Assembly (NCBI GenBank): GCA_021201755.1
Contig: JAJQEI010000036.1
Span: 1-56,975, forward strand
Direction: 5' to 3'
Origin: Ruminococcus sp.
GTDB lineage: Bacteria; Bacillota; Clostridia; Oscillospirales; Ruminococcaceae
DNA: 56,975 bases
Below the pieces are notes generated by a model that was given only the letters and a program-made list of their open reading frames with translations, searched no databases and had not been told where the DNA came from. Of this stretch, positions 16,909-25,483 are shown piece by piece (positions within the stretch are counted from its first letter, which is position 1; each line of letters opens with the position of its first letter). Made by a program: the position numbers and the translations under genes.

Positions 16909-19650
16909 TTGAAAAAGCTGAAAAAAAGAAAAATGTTTTTGGCGGTATTTACGGCGATGTGCTGTTTGATCACTGCCACCATTCCCGCAGTAGCGGATGA
17001 TGAAACGGCGGATATGGAGACGACGGCGGAGGATACTACCGACACTTCCACAGACGAAGAAGCGGAAGATGAGGCGACTCGTACGGAGGAAGTCGAAGAA
17101 ATCGAAATTACTGCTGACCAAGTGGAACAGTATATGGACGAGATGAACTCTGCCGAGGGTATCACGTTTTACTATCGACCGGAGGACTATAAGGACACAA
17201 TTACAGACGAAGATGTGGTGGATTTGCTGGATGACATCGAACTCGCAGGAATTGACGATGAAACCGGCGAAGTGGTCTGCACATTAGAAGAAGAGGACGA
17301 TACTAACGATTTTGTCATTTTCCTCAGCAAAGAGGGCAGATGGCTGGTTTATACCGATGTGGACTACAAAAATGTCACGATGGTGCGAAAAATCGTTTCC
17401 ACGCTGGAGCTTTATAACGACGATTTCGATGAGATAGAGCGCAGCTATACGACGGATGGCAAGGTGGAGGACGGTGAAGTCACCTATACCAATGAAGACG
17501 GTTGGATTGTAACGTTAAAATCGACATACGATGAACTGGTTTCATCTGCACGCTATGTTACGGAAAACGATCGGCTTGCACTCTATGTAGACGATGACAA
17601 CGCAGTCATTGGATTATACGATAAGAGTACCGATAAAATGTGGTGGTCTACGCCGGAGAGCGCAGGACACGATAAGGTTGCGACTAACACAATTATGGAT
17701 GACTTGTTTTCCTCTCTGAAGATGGTATACGGTGAGCCGGATGCCAGAAGTACCACAACGCAGCGTTCTATGAGCGATTCTTCGATTGACGTGGACGAAA
17801 TCACGGATGGCGTAAAAATCACCTACACCTTTAAAAAGGCAGGTATCACCATTCCGGTGACTTATACGTTGGGTGAGGATTATCTGGAGGCGAGAGTCGA
17901 AACCGCTGAGATTGAAGAGGAAGACACCTCCAGTGCAGGAAAGCTCACCACGTCGATTACCATGATGGGGAATTTTGGCGCAGCTTCTTCTACAGAAGAA
18001 GGATACTTTGTGATTCCTGACGGATGCGGCGCACTGATTCGCTATAACAACGGCAAAACCACATCAAAGAGCTACACCGGCTATGTGTACGGCTCCGACG
18101 TTACCGCCGTATCGGAAACCGAACTTGCGGTGACCGAACAGGTGTACTTGCCTATGTACGGTATCGTCAACGAGAACAGTGCCATGATGGTGGTCTGCAC
18201 CGAGGGCGACTCCAATGTGAAGCTGCTCGCCAGCGTCAGCGGACAGTCCAACAGCAGCTATAACACCTGTGGCTTTGAGTTCGTGGTACGTGATTCGGAC
18301 ACTTACTATATGTCCGGCGACAGCTCTACGGCACTGACGATGTTCGAGAATGGCGACATCAAAACCGATACGCTAGCGGTACGCTATTATCCACTGGAAA
18401 CAGAAGATACGCCAGACTATGTGGATGTTGCAGACGCCTATCGGGATTATTTGATGAGTGAGGACGGCATCGAATCGATGGTAGATTCTGATGACCTTGC
18501 ACTATCACTGGATTTATACGGCGGCGTTGAAAAGCAAAAGTCTATCCTAGGAATTCCGATTAACATGAAAACCGCACTGACCACGTTTGAACAGGCGGAA
18601 GATATTCTGACACAGCTCAGCGATGCAGGCGTTTCAGATATTTCAGTACAGTATTGGAACTGGACAAATAACGGCATCAAGGGCAAGGTGGACTATAAGG
18701 CGAAAGCCTCCGGCACGCTGGGCGGAAAGAGCGATTGGAATGATTTGCTCTCCTTTGCCGAAAGTCGTGGCATTACGATTTATCCTGCGGTGGACAATGA
18801 AACGTTCGTTTCCGGCAGTGGCTATTACAGCTTTACGGATACGGCGGTGCGCATCTCCGGATCGTATGCGAGGGTGTATGCCTACAATTTGGCGTACGGC
18901 AGCCAGGATACGGACAGCGACGCATTGTCCCTCCTTTCTCCGGCATCATTCAGCGAACTGTATAGCGACGTGGCGTCGAACTATACGAAAAAGGACTTGA
19001 CGACCATTTCTCTCGGCAGTATGACATCTGCACTCTATGGAGATTATGGGAAAGAAGTGATTTCTCGGGACAGCGCACAAGAAATTCTGGAGTCGTCCTA
19101 TCAGACGATTAATGATGCAGGTATCTCCATTTTGGCGGATACGGCGAATGCATATGCCTTGTCCTATGTGACGGAAATCACAGACGTACCGCTTCAATCT
19201 AGTGGTTATGACGTATTTGATGAGGATATTCCATTCTATCAGCTCGTGATGCATGGTTTGAGAGCTTACGCCTCGACGGCAATTAACGCTTCGGCAAATC
19301 CAAGTCAGGCGATTCTGATGGCAGTGGCATCCGGAAGCAATCTTCACTATGACATGATTGCGGAGGAGACCAGTATGCTGAAGGATACGGTTCTGGAGAA
19401 CCTGTACTATGCCAATGCAGATGCATGGATGGACACGGCTTCTCAAAGCTATGCCTTTGCCAGTGATGTACTGTCGGGCCTTGGAAGTGAAACCATTGTA
19501 GATTATATCCAGGAGGATGACATTATCACGACAACTTATTCGAATGGAACCGAAGTAGTGGTTGACTTGGATGCTGAAACGGCGACAGTGAACGGGACAC
19601 AATACGTGTTGTCCGATTATTTAGATGAAGGGAGCTGGAGTGAATCGTGA
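16909..19650 (+). CDS. Large secreted DUF5696-like protein
   Basis: About 913 residues. Starts at ATG 16897, GTG 16900 and TTG 16909 are in frame; TTG fits best because AGGATGGTG then sits at normal distance and the neighbours also use TTG. A signal peptide (about 1-28, ending AVA) is followed by an acidic linker. A beta-rich half includes DRLALYVDDDNAVIGLYDKS and a substrate-facing loop YFVIPDGCGALIRYNNGK. The C-terminal half looks like a TIM barrel (LSDAGVSDISVQYWNWTNNG, AESRGITIYPAVDNETF, TINDAGISILADTANAYAL). It resembles DUF5696 proteins and, loosely, retaining glycosidases. Catalytic residues are not assigned. Glycan processing for the adjacent transporters is inference. Confidence 0.75.
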   Translation: MKKLKKRKMFLAVFTAMCCLITATIPAVADDETADMETTAEDTTDTSTDEEAEDEATRTEEVEEIEITADQVEQYMDEMNSAEGITFYYRPEDYKDTITDEDVVDLLDDIELAGIDDETGEVVCTLEEEDDTNDFVIFLSKEGRWLVYTDVDYKNVTMVRKIVSTLELYNDDFDEIERSYTTDGKVEDGEVTYTNEDGWIVTLKSTYDELVSSARYVTENDRLALYVDDDNAVIGLYDKSTDKMWWSTPESAGHDKVATNTIMDDLFSSLKMVYGEPDARSTTTQRSMSDSSIDVDEITDGVKITYTFKKAGITIPVTYTLGEDYLEARVETAEIEEEDTSSAGKLTTSITMMGNFGAASSTEEGYFVIPDGCGALIRYNNGKTTSKSYTGYVYGSDVTAVSETELAVTEQVYLPMYGIVNENSAMMVVCTEGDSNVKLLASVSGQSNSSYNTCGFEFVVRDSDTYYMSGDSSTALTMFENGDIKTDTLAVRYYPLETEDTPDYVDVADAYRDYLMSEDGIESMVDSDDLALSLDLYGGVEKQKSILGIPINMKTALTTFEQAEDILTQLSDAGVSDISVQYWNWTNNGIKGKVDYKAKASGTLGGKSDWNDLLSFAESRGITIYPAVDNETFVSGSGYYSFTDTAVRISGSYARVYAYNLAYGSQDTDSDALSLLSPASFSELYSDVASNYTKKDLTTISLGSMTSALYGDYGKEVISRDSAQEILESSYQTINDAGISILADTANAYALSYVTEITDVPLQSSGYDVFDEDIPFYQLVMHGLRAYASTAINASANPSQAILMAVASGSNLHYDMIAEETSMLKDTVLENLYYANADAWMDTASQSYAFASDVLSGLGSETIVDYIQEDDIITTTYSNGTEVVVDLDAETATVNGTQYVLSDYLDEGSWSES

Positions 19651-20540
19651 AAATAGCTTATGAAAAGCGAAAAAGTCTATATGGATACGGTTTTATTGCA
19701 CTGTGGTTTGTAGGCGCACTCATCTTCTTTCTGATACCCTTGGTGGAGTCGTTAATTTATTCATTTCAGGATATTACCCCAGACACCGGCGGTATGGTGA
19801 GCGAATGGGTCGGACTGGACAATTATAACTATGCATTTAACGTAGATCCGAACTATCGGCAATATCTCGTACAAGTGCTGGAAGATACCGCATGGAAAAC
19901 GCCGTTGATTTTGGTATTCTCCCTGTTCGTGGCAGTCATACTCAACCAAAAATTCCATGGCAGAACATTTAGCCGTGCCGTGTTCTTTCTTCCGGTTATC
20001 ATTGCAACAGGTCCCGTTTATAACATCATCAACGGAAATCTCGCAAGTTCCGGCAACAGCGACGCTTCTCAATTTTCCACCATGTTCTCTACGGATTTAC
20101 TCGGAGAGCTGATGGAATTCCTGGGGATTTATGGCATTTCCGACAGCGTGCAGACTACGATTGAAACTGTGTCGGACAATATCTTTGGTATCGTTTGGAA
20201 CTCTGGTATTCAAATTCTGATTTTCCTGGCGGCACTCCAAAATATTCCGGTTTCCGCAAAAGAGGCAGCACAGATGGAGGGCGCAACTGCATGGGAATAT
20301 TTCTGGAAGATTACGCTTCCCTATGTATCTCCGATGATTCTGGCGTGCTTTATCTTTACGATTATTGACTCGTTCACGGATCCAAATAACGTGGTTATGG
20401 GAAGAATTCTGGATTTACAGTCCGACTGGCAGTATGGACCTGCATCTGCAATGGCATGGATCTATTTCGCCATTATCTTAGCGGCGGTGGGAATTATTAC
20501 ATTGATTCTCAATAAGTTCATCTATTACGAAGTGGATTAA
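19647..20540 (+). CDS. Second sugar ABC permease, MalF type
   Basis: 297 residues, six membrane helices, with EAA loop KEAAQMEGATAWEYFWKITL (about 206-225). The start is GTG at 19647, overlapping the stop of the DUF5696-like gene by GTGA, so translation is coupled. It is only distantly like the first MalF-type permease and has a long periplasmic loop (NGNLASSGNSDASQFSTMFS), so the pairs are not recent duplicates. No second receptor is present. Confidence 0.9.
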   Translation: MKIAYEKRKSLYGYGFIALWFVGALIFFLIPLVESLIYSFQDITPDTGGMVSEWVGLDNYNYAFNVDPNYRQYLVQVLEDTAWKTPLILVFSLFVAVILNQKFHGRTFSRAVFFLPVIIATGPVYNIINGNLASSGNSDASQFSTMFSTDLLGELMEFLGIYGISDSVQTTIETVSDNIFGIVWNSGIQILIFLAALQNIPVSAKEAAQMEGATAWEYFWKITLPYVSPMILACFIFTIIDSFTDPNNVVMGRILDLQSDWQYGPASAMAWIYFAIILAAVGIITLILNKFIYYEVD

Positions 20541-20552
20541 GGAGGTGTCCGT

Positions 20553-21584
20553 TTGATGGAACAAATCAAAGATGTGCCGGCAGCAAACCCAAAGGATGAT
20601 GCGCTTGTCGGAAACGGTATGAGCAAACGGCAGGCTCGTAAAATCCGTATGAAAAGTATGAACAAAACGGAGATTTCCTATATGCGGCGGAAACGGGTAT
20701 TTGACCTTGTGTGGCCGATTTTCCGGTTTCTGATTTTGTTTGGACTGTGTTTTGTCATTCTGTATCCGTTAATTTATATGATTAGCTGTGCGTTCCGTGA
20801 TCCCACGGATATGAACGACCCGACGGTTATGTGGATTCCTCGCACGCTGACGCTGGATGTCATCAAAGAAACCGCTGAAGTCATGGACATCTGGAATACT
20901 CTTTTGACGACTCTGGAACTGAACGTAGGCTGTTCGCTGGTGCAGGTGGTATCTTGTGCCATTACCGGCTATGGTTTTGCACGGTTCAAATTCAAGGGAA
21001 AGGGCTTGCTCTTCGGTATCGTTATCATGATGATTCTCGTGCCGACACAGATTATCGCCATTCCGCAATATATGATGTTCCGCTATTTCGGAATCGGCAG
21101 CGTATCCGTAAATCTGATTAACACAAAGCTTTGTATGTACTTGCCCGCACTAATGGGCAATGGCATTCGTTCTGGACTGATGATTTTCATCTTTCGGCAG
21201 TTCTTCAAAGGCTTGCCGAAAGAGCTGGAAGATGCAGCATATTTGGATGGCTGCGGTCCATTCAAGACGTTCATTCGGGTTATGGTACCTAATGCGTCGT
21301 CGTCCTTCCTGACGGTATTCCTGTTCTCCATCGTTTGGTACTGGAACGATTATTATGTCAGTTCCACGTTCTTCACCAAGAATCAGACCATTGCACTGAT
21401 GCTGAAAAACCTAAGTTCTCTGCTGACCCAACAGCTGTTCAACAATGCGGATGTCAGTGTGCGGGAACAGATTGTGTGGATGGAGGCAGGCTGTCTGATT
21501 TCGATTTTGCCGATTTTGATCATGTATGTCTTCTTACAGAAATACTTCACAGAGGGCATCGAACGTTCAGGTTTAGTTGGATAA
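20553..21584 (+). CDS. Second sugar ABC permease, MalG type
   Basis: 343 residues, partner of the gene before it, with EAA loop EDAAYLDGCGPFKTFIRVMV. The N-terminal cytoplasmic extension of about 50 basic residues is longer than usual. TTG at 20553 and ATG at 20556 both suit GGAGGTG at 20541; the difference is one residue. It ends the operon; no clear hairpin terminator follows. Confidence 0.9.
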   Translation: MMEQIKDVPAANPKDDALVGNGMSKRQARKIRMKSMNKTEISYMRRKRVFDLVWPIFRFLILFGLCFVILYPLIYMISCAFRDPTDMNDPTVMWIPRTLTLDVIKETAEVMDIWNTLLTTLELNVGCSLVQVVSCAITGYGFARFKFKGKGLLFGIVIMMILVPTQIIAIPQYMMFRYFGIGSVSVNLINTKLCMYLPALMGNGIRSGLMIFIFRQFFKGLPKELEDAAYLDGCGPFKTFIRVMVPNASSSFLTVFLFSIVWYWNDYYVSSTFFTKNQTIALMLKNLSSLLTQQLFNNADVSVREQIVWMEAGCLISILPILIMYVFLQKYFTEGIERSGLVG

Positions 21585-21656
21585 GATACCGAGAAATATG
21601 GTGATTTTACACAAAAAAAGAACTAAAATATTTTGACAACTATGAAAAACAAAGGG

Positions 21657-21686
21657 TTGACAAAAAAGATAAAATTATGCTACAAT
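21657..21686 (+). promoter_or_regulatory. Promoter of a candidate structured RNA
   Basis: TTGACA (21657-21662), 18-base spacer, TACAAT (21681-21686), with no good open frame downstream. Confidence 0.65.
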
Positions 21687-21689
21687 AAT

Positions 21690-21865
21690 AGATGGAAGGA
21701 AGTGCGGTACAGAAAGAATTGCACTGTTGCCGTTCCTTTCTGCCCTTTGAAAAATCAAAGGGCTGCAAAATGAAATATTTGCAATTATCTCTCTTTTTCT
21801 CATTTCTTAGTAAGTGCACTTGCCGGTAGACGGTGTGGGTGTGCTTGCTGTTTATAGAGCCTGTC
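21690..21865 (+). ncRNA. Candidate structured non-coding RNA
   Basis: Downstream of a good promoter a compact fold is visible. A closing stem GGAAGTGC (21698-21705) pairs with GCACTTGCC (21816-21824), with one bulge. It encloses three hairpins: CAGAAAG/CTTTCTG (21710-21742), GCCCTTTGA/TCAAAGGGC (21742-21763) and GCAAA/TTTGC (21765-21782). A further stem, GTGTGGG with CCCACGC, ends near 21871. No ribosome site or frame of credible size lies in it. I do not recognise the class: it is not an obvious 6S, SRP, RNase P or tmRNA. It could equally be a long leader of the zinc-ribbon gene at 21999, but that gene has its own promoter. Confidence 0.5.
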
Positions 21866-21901
21866 CCACGCAAATTTCCGAATTTCTCACCAAAAAAATG
21901 C

Positions 21902-21930
21902 TTGACAGTGTTTCAGGAATATGCTATAAT
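21902..21930 (+). promoter_or_regulatory. Promoter of zinc-ribbon paralog 1
   Basis: TTGACA (21902-21907), 17-base spacer, TATAAT (21925-21930). Just downstream is GCACATAATTTGTGC, an inverted repeat also present before the paralog at 29183. Confidence 0.8.
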
Positions 21931-21998
21931 AAAAACATTGTCGATACTGCACATAATTTGTGCAATATGACAAAAAATTTATCACGAGGTGATTTCTC

Positions 21999-22704
21999 AT
22001 GTTTTGTAAACAATGTGGAACGGTCATGAATGACGGTGCGAGGTTCTGTCCGAAGTGTGGAGCGGTACAAAATACCGCAGGTGGAACGCCGCTGAATTCG
22101 GGGGAGGGGGGGTATAGGTCCATCTTCCGGCGTGATTGGCGGTAATACGATCTACAACGGCGGAGGCGTTCGAGTCAATACACAACCATCAAAGAACAAT
22201 CTGAAAAAGCTTTTGCCGCTGGTGGCGATTGTGGTTGCAGTGGTGCTGGTGATTGTGCTGATTTGTCGGCTGATTGCAGGTACGCCAAAGGGCGTGGTGA
22301 AAGATTACGTCAAGGCTTTGAGTAAACAAGATGCCGAAGCGTTTATTGACCTGTGTCTGGATGAATTCGTAGAGAATTTGCTGGACGACTATGACATTTC
22401 GGAAAGAAACCTAGAAAAAACCATTGAAGTGTGTCTGGATGAAGACCTAGAAGGCTATGAAGATGCAAAACTTAAAAAGTTTAAGGATAAAGAAAAAGCC
22501 GATGATGATGATTTAGATGATGTTAACGATTACCTTGATTTAGATAAGGACGTCAAAAAAGGCTATGAATATGAAATTAAAATCGAATATGACGATGGCG
22601 ACAGTGGCACGTTAGTAGTTGATGCATTCAAATACCGTGGGAAATGGTATTGTTATAATGCTTGCTCTTTAGTGAAGTACTGTGCAATGAATAGCGAATA
22701 TTGA
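21999..22704 (+). pseudogene. Zinc-ribbon membrane protein, frameshifted at poly-G (paralog 1)
   Basis: The ATG at 21999 follows GAGGTGATT and opens a zinc ribbon (MFCKQCGTVMNDGARFCPKC, residues 1-20). A linker follows, then the frame closes at TAA after a G5-A-G7 tract (22100-22112). Shifting by one base there restores a frame to 22704. That frame gives a Gly/Asn-rich linker, a membrane helix (LLPLVAIVVAVVLVIVLICR), an NTF2-like outer domain start (VVKDYVKALSKQDAEAFIDL) and an acidic Tyr/Asp-rich end (FKYRGKWYCYNAC). One G too many explains the break. It may be a phase-off state, a true pseudogene, or an assembly error in the homopolymer. Function is unknown; the paralog at 29183 has the same layout. 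Confidence 0.8.
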
Positions 22705-22730
22705 TAAATCGAAATCATAATGATATATAA

Positions 22731-22760
22731 GAACGCTCTCTATTTTTAGGGGGCGTTTTC
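22731..22760 (+). terminator. Intrinsic terminator after zinc-ribbon paralog 1
   Basis: AACGCTCTC pairs with GGGGGCGTT across a T-rich loop, followed by TTTTC. Confidence 0.65.
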
Positions 22761-22848
22761 TGTTGATACAGCCGGAGATATATAACAGGCTTTTGTGTTT
22801 TTTGTCAAGAGATTTTTTTGTGAAACAGACGAAACCGAAAATAAACTT

Positions 22849-23640
22849 TTATTTTCGCAGGCTGATGCATCCTCTTGGACATTCTTTCACGCACAGACCA
22901 CAATTTTTACACTTGGTATAATTAATCTCTGCATGAACATTTACCACGTGAACGGCGTCGAATTTGCACACTTTTTTACACTTCATACAGCCAATACAGG
23001 AGTTCTGACAGGTTTGCATTGCCACCTTGCCTTTGTCTTGGGAGGAACATAGTATATCAACCTTGCGTTTCGTGTCTGGACGCATTTCAATGAGATTGTT
23101 CGGGCAGACATTGACGCACTTGTTACAAGACACGCATTTTTCGATAGCGAAATGGAGAACGCCGTCCACAAAGGATATGACGTCGTTTTCACAGGCGGCT
23201 GCACAGTCGCCATAGCCGAGACATCCCCAAGCGCAGGTGCCGTTTCCGCCGTAAAATCGCTTTGCCCCAGCGCAGGTTTGAATGCCATCATAGTGAAAAC
23301 GCTGCTTGGTTACGGTACACGTCCCGTTACAGTGCAGTACCGGCACTTGTTTTGCGGCAGCGCTGACAGATATGCCCATGATTTCCCCAATGGCAGTGGC
23401 AGCACCGCCACCGCCCGGCAAACAGGCGCTCATTGCCGCTCCCTTGTTTACAATTGCGTCCGCATAGTCGGCACATCCCGCATAACCACAGGCACCACAG
23501 TTTGCACCGGGTAATGCGGCGGTAATTTCTTTGACACGGCTGTCTGTTTTTACGGCAAATACCTTTGAGATGACCACCAATAAAACGCCAAAGACAATGC
23601 CCATAGCGGCAAAGATCAAAATCGGATATACATAAGTCAT
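22849..23640 (-). CDS. rnfB: Rnf complex subunit B, ferredoxin-like
   Basis: A 263-residue iron-sulfur subunit that passes electrons from ferredoxin into the Rnf ion pump. An N-terminal membrane helix (about 5-26) is followed by a four-Cys cluster site (GANCGACGYAGC and the later Cys in SACLPGG). Ferredoxin-type CxxCxxCxxxC sets follow: CVSCNKCVNVCP, CIGCMKCKKVC and CKNCGLCVKECP, plus a CAWGCLGYGDCAAAC group. It is last in the rnfCDGEAB order, as in Clostridia. Fifteen bases separate it from rnfA. Confidence 0.95.
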   Translation of the reverse strand: MTYVYPILIFAAMGIVFGVLLVVISKVFAVKTDSRVKEITAALPGANCGACGYAGCADYADAIVNKGAAMSACLPGGGGAATAIGEIMGISVSAAAKQVPVLHCNGTCTVTKQRFHYDGIQTCAGAKRFYGGNGTCAWGCLGYGDCAAACENDVISFVDGVLHFAIEKCVSCNKCVNVCPNNLIEMRPDTKRKVDILCSSQDKGKVAMQTCQNSCIGCMKCKKVCKFDAVHVVNVHAEINYTKCKNCGLCVKECPRGCISLRK

Positions 23641-23655
23641 ACTTTTGTTCCCTCC

Positions 23656-24240
23656 TTATTGTCCCAGACCGCCAAAGCCTAAAAAGCTCATGGACACAAT
23701 TGCAGCAGCTACCAGCGTCGCTGGAATGCCACGGAACATATGTGGTGTATTTTCTTCTGCATCGTCCACACGAGAACGCACACCGGAGAAAATCACCATT
23801 GCTAGTAAGAATCCCACGCCGGAGAATACGGCGTTTACCAGAGATTGCCCAAACGTGTAACCGTCATCGATATTCATAATGGTTGCACCCAAAACTGCAC
23901 AGTTTGTCGTAATCAATGGTAAATACACACCCAGTGTTTTATACAGCGGCGGCATCAGCTTTTTGATGACCATTTCCAACAGCTGTACAAACACGGCAAT
24001 GACTAAGATAAACGCTACCGTGCGGAGATATTCCATCTCTAATGGTACGAGTATGGCATAATAAATCGGATAAGTGACCAACGACGCACAGAGCATGACG
24101 AACACCACTGCAAGACCCATGCCTACGCTGGAGTCTAATTTTTTGGATACACCCAAAAACGGACAGCAGCCATAAAACTTCGAGAGTACAAAGTTATTCG
24201 TGAGAACAGCTGCAATGATAATTGAAATATATGTACTCAT
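23656..24240 (-). CDS. rnfA: Rnf complex subunit A
   Basis: A 194-residue integral membrane subunit with six helices, close to the usual family length. ILTNNFVLSKFYGCCPFLGV-like opening residues (AVLTNNFVLSKFYGCCPFLG, about 12-31) include the conserved Cys pair that holds a membrane iron-sulfur site with RnfE. It overlaps the rnfE stop by four bases. Confidence 0.95.
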   Translation of the reverse strand: MSTYISIIIAAVLTNNFVLSKFYGCCPFLGVSKKLDSSVGMGLAVVFVMLCASLVTYPIYYAILVPLEMEYLRTVAFILVIAVFVQLLEMVIKKLMPPLYKTLGVYLPLITTNCAVLGATIMNIDDGYTFGQSLVNAVFSGVGFLLAMVIFSGVRSRVDDAEENTPHMFRGIPATLVAAAIVSMSFLGFGGLGQ

Positions 24241-24914
24241 GCCTTTGCCTCCTCTTCTTTTCCATCACAGCTTCCATCACAGCCTTCTGCGTTCGGACAG
24301 CTGTCACAGCCGAGTTTCTTCGGCGGTTTGCGATTTGCAATGGCACAGACCACTGCAATGACAAAACCCAGCACCAAAAATCCGCCTGCGGGCATGACGA
24401 ATAACGACATAGTATGACTCGCCATGCCGGGAATCGTCAGTCCAAACCATGTACCGGAACCTAAAATTTCACGGACGCTTCCCATCAGGAACAACGCCAG
24501 TGTAAAGCCGATTCCCATGCCTGCACCATCTAGCGCAGATGCCAGAAGATTGTTCTTGCTTGCAAACATTTCAGCACGGCCCAAAATAATACAGTTTACG
24601 GTGATCAGTTCTAGAAACGCACCCAAACTCGTATAGAGTGACGGTACAAAACCATGCACCAAAAATTGAATCAGTGTTACAAACGATGCGATAATGACGA
24701 TATAACATGGGAGTTTCACCTGTGATGGAATCACCTTTCGCAGAAGCGAGATGACAATATTCGAACAAATCAGCACGAACATTGTCGACAAGCCCATGCC
24801 AATGCCATTAAAAGCAGTTGTGGTGACTGCCAGAGTCGGACACATACCCAGCAGTCCGACTAGCACAGGGTTTTCTTTGATGATACCCTTTGTAAATTCT
24901 TTTCCATAGTTCAT
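24237..24914 (-). CDS. rnfE: Rnf complex subunit E
   Basis: A 225-residue membrane subunit homologous to RnfA (LVGLLGMCPTLAVTT near the N-terminus carries the cluster Cys). After the last helix there is a cytoplasmic tail with several Cys (CDSCPNAEGCDGSC, about 203-216) that is not part of the core fold; it might bind a metal. Overlaps rnfG by four bases. Confidence 0.93.
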   Translation of the reverse strand: MNYGKEFTKGIIKENPVLVGLLGMCPTLAVTTTAFNGIGMGLSTMFVLICSNIVISLLRKVIPSQVKLPCYIVIIASFVTLIQFLVHGFVPSLYTSLGAFLELITVNCIILGRAEMFASKNNLLASALDGAGMGIGFTLALFLMGSVREILGSGTWFGLTIPGMASHTMSLFVMPAGGFLVLGFVIAVVCAIANRKPPKKLGCDSCPNAEGCDGSCDGKEEEAKA

Positions 24915-25483
24915 GCGTCAATTACCTCCCGATTGGCACTGACTGTGTCCAGTGCGCAGACCACAGCGGCTTTCAGTGCCTTGGATGAATACGTTGCGCC
25001 TGTGACACCGTCCACTTCTTCTACTGCGGACGAATCGGTTATTCCGATGAGATGATCTTTCAGTAGTTCCGGATTCGTTTCTACTTTTGTACCGAGTCCC
25101 GGTGTTTCAGAGTTGGACACAAAGGCAATGTCCGTAACGGCACCGTCCTGATCTACACCGACGACGACCTGTAAACCGCCTTTGTTATAGCCGTCTGCGG
25201 TGATGAGAACAGCAGCCTGACCATTTTCGTCCACATAGAGTCCAGTTGCGGTTGCTCTATCCGAATCAGCAGAGGTGAAGTTCTCGATTTCCGTGAACGT
25301 TCCCGCATTCGGCAGCTCCGACAAACTCGATTGAATGGCATCCGCTTCGGCAGCGGCAATTTTATCTTTCGTCATGGCATTTGCAAATGCCAATAATCCA
25401 CAGCAAACCGCACAGATGACAGCCAATACCACCGGCGGCAAAATCATAGATTTTTTTCTTGTTTTTTCCGTCGATTCAGCCAT
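24911..25483 (-). CDS. rnfG: Rnf complex subunit G, flavoprotein
   Basis: 190 residues with one N-terminal helix (about 14-36) and an extracellular FMN-binding domain. DGVTGATYSS (about 161-170) is the flavinylation motif in which the second Thr carries FMN; an ApbE-type flavin transferase, not seen here, is needed. Start and stop overlap neighbours, so the operon is tightly coupled. Confidence 0.94.
   Translation of the reverse strand: MAESTEKTRKKSMILPPVVLAVICAVCCGLLAFANAMTKDKIAAAEADAIQSSLSELPNAGTFTEIENFTSADSDRATATGLYVDENGQAAVLITADGYNKGGLQVVVGVDQDGAVTDIAFVSNSETPGLGTKVETNPELLKDHLIGITDSSAVEEVDGVTGATYSSKALKAAVVCALDTVSANREVIDA

Noticed and set aside
18946..19602. 218-codon minus-strand frame inside the DUF5696-like gene
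   Set aside because: Antisense shadow with no family features.
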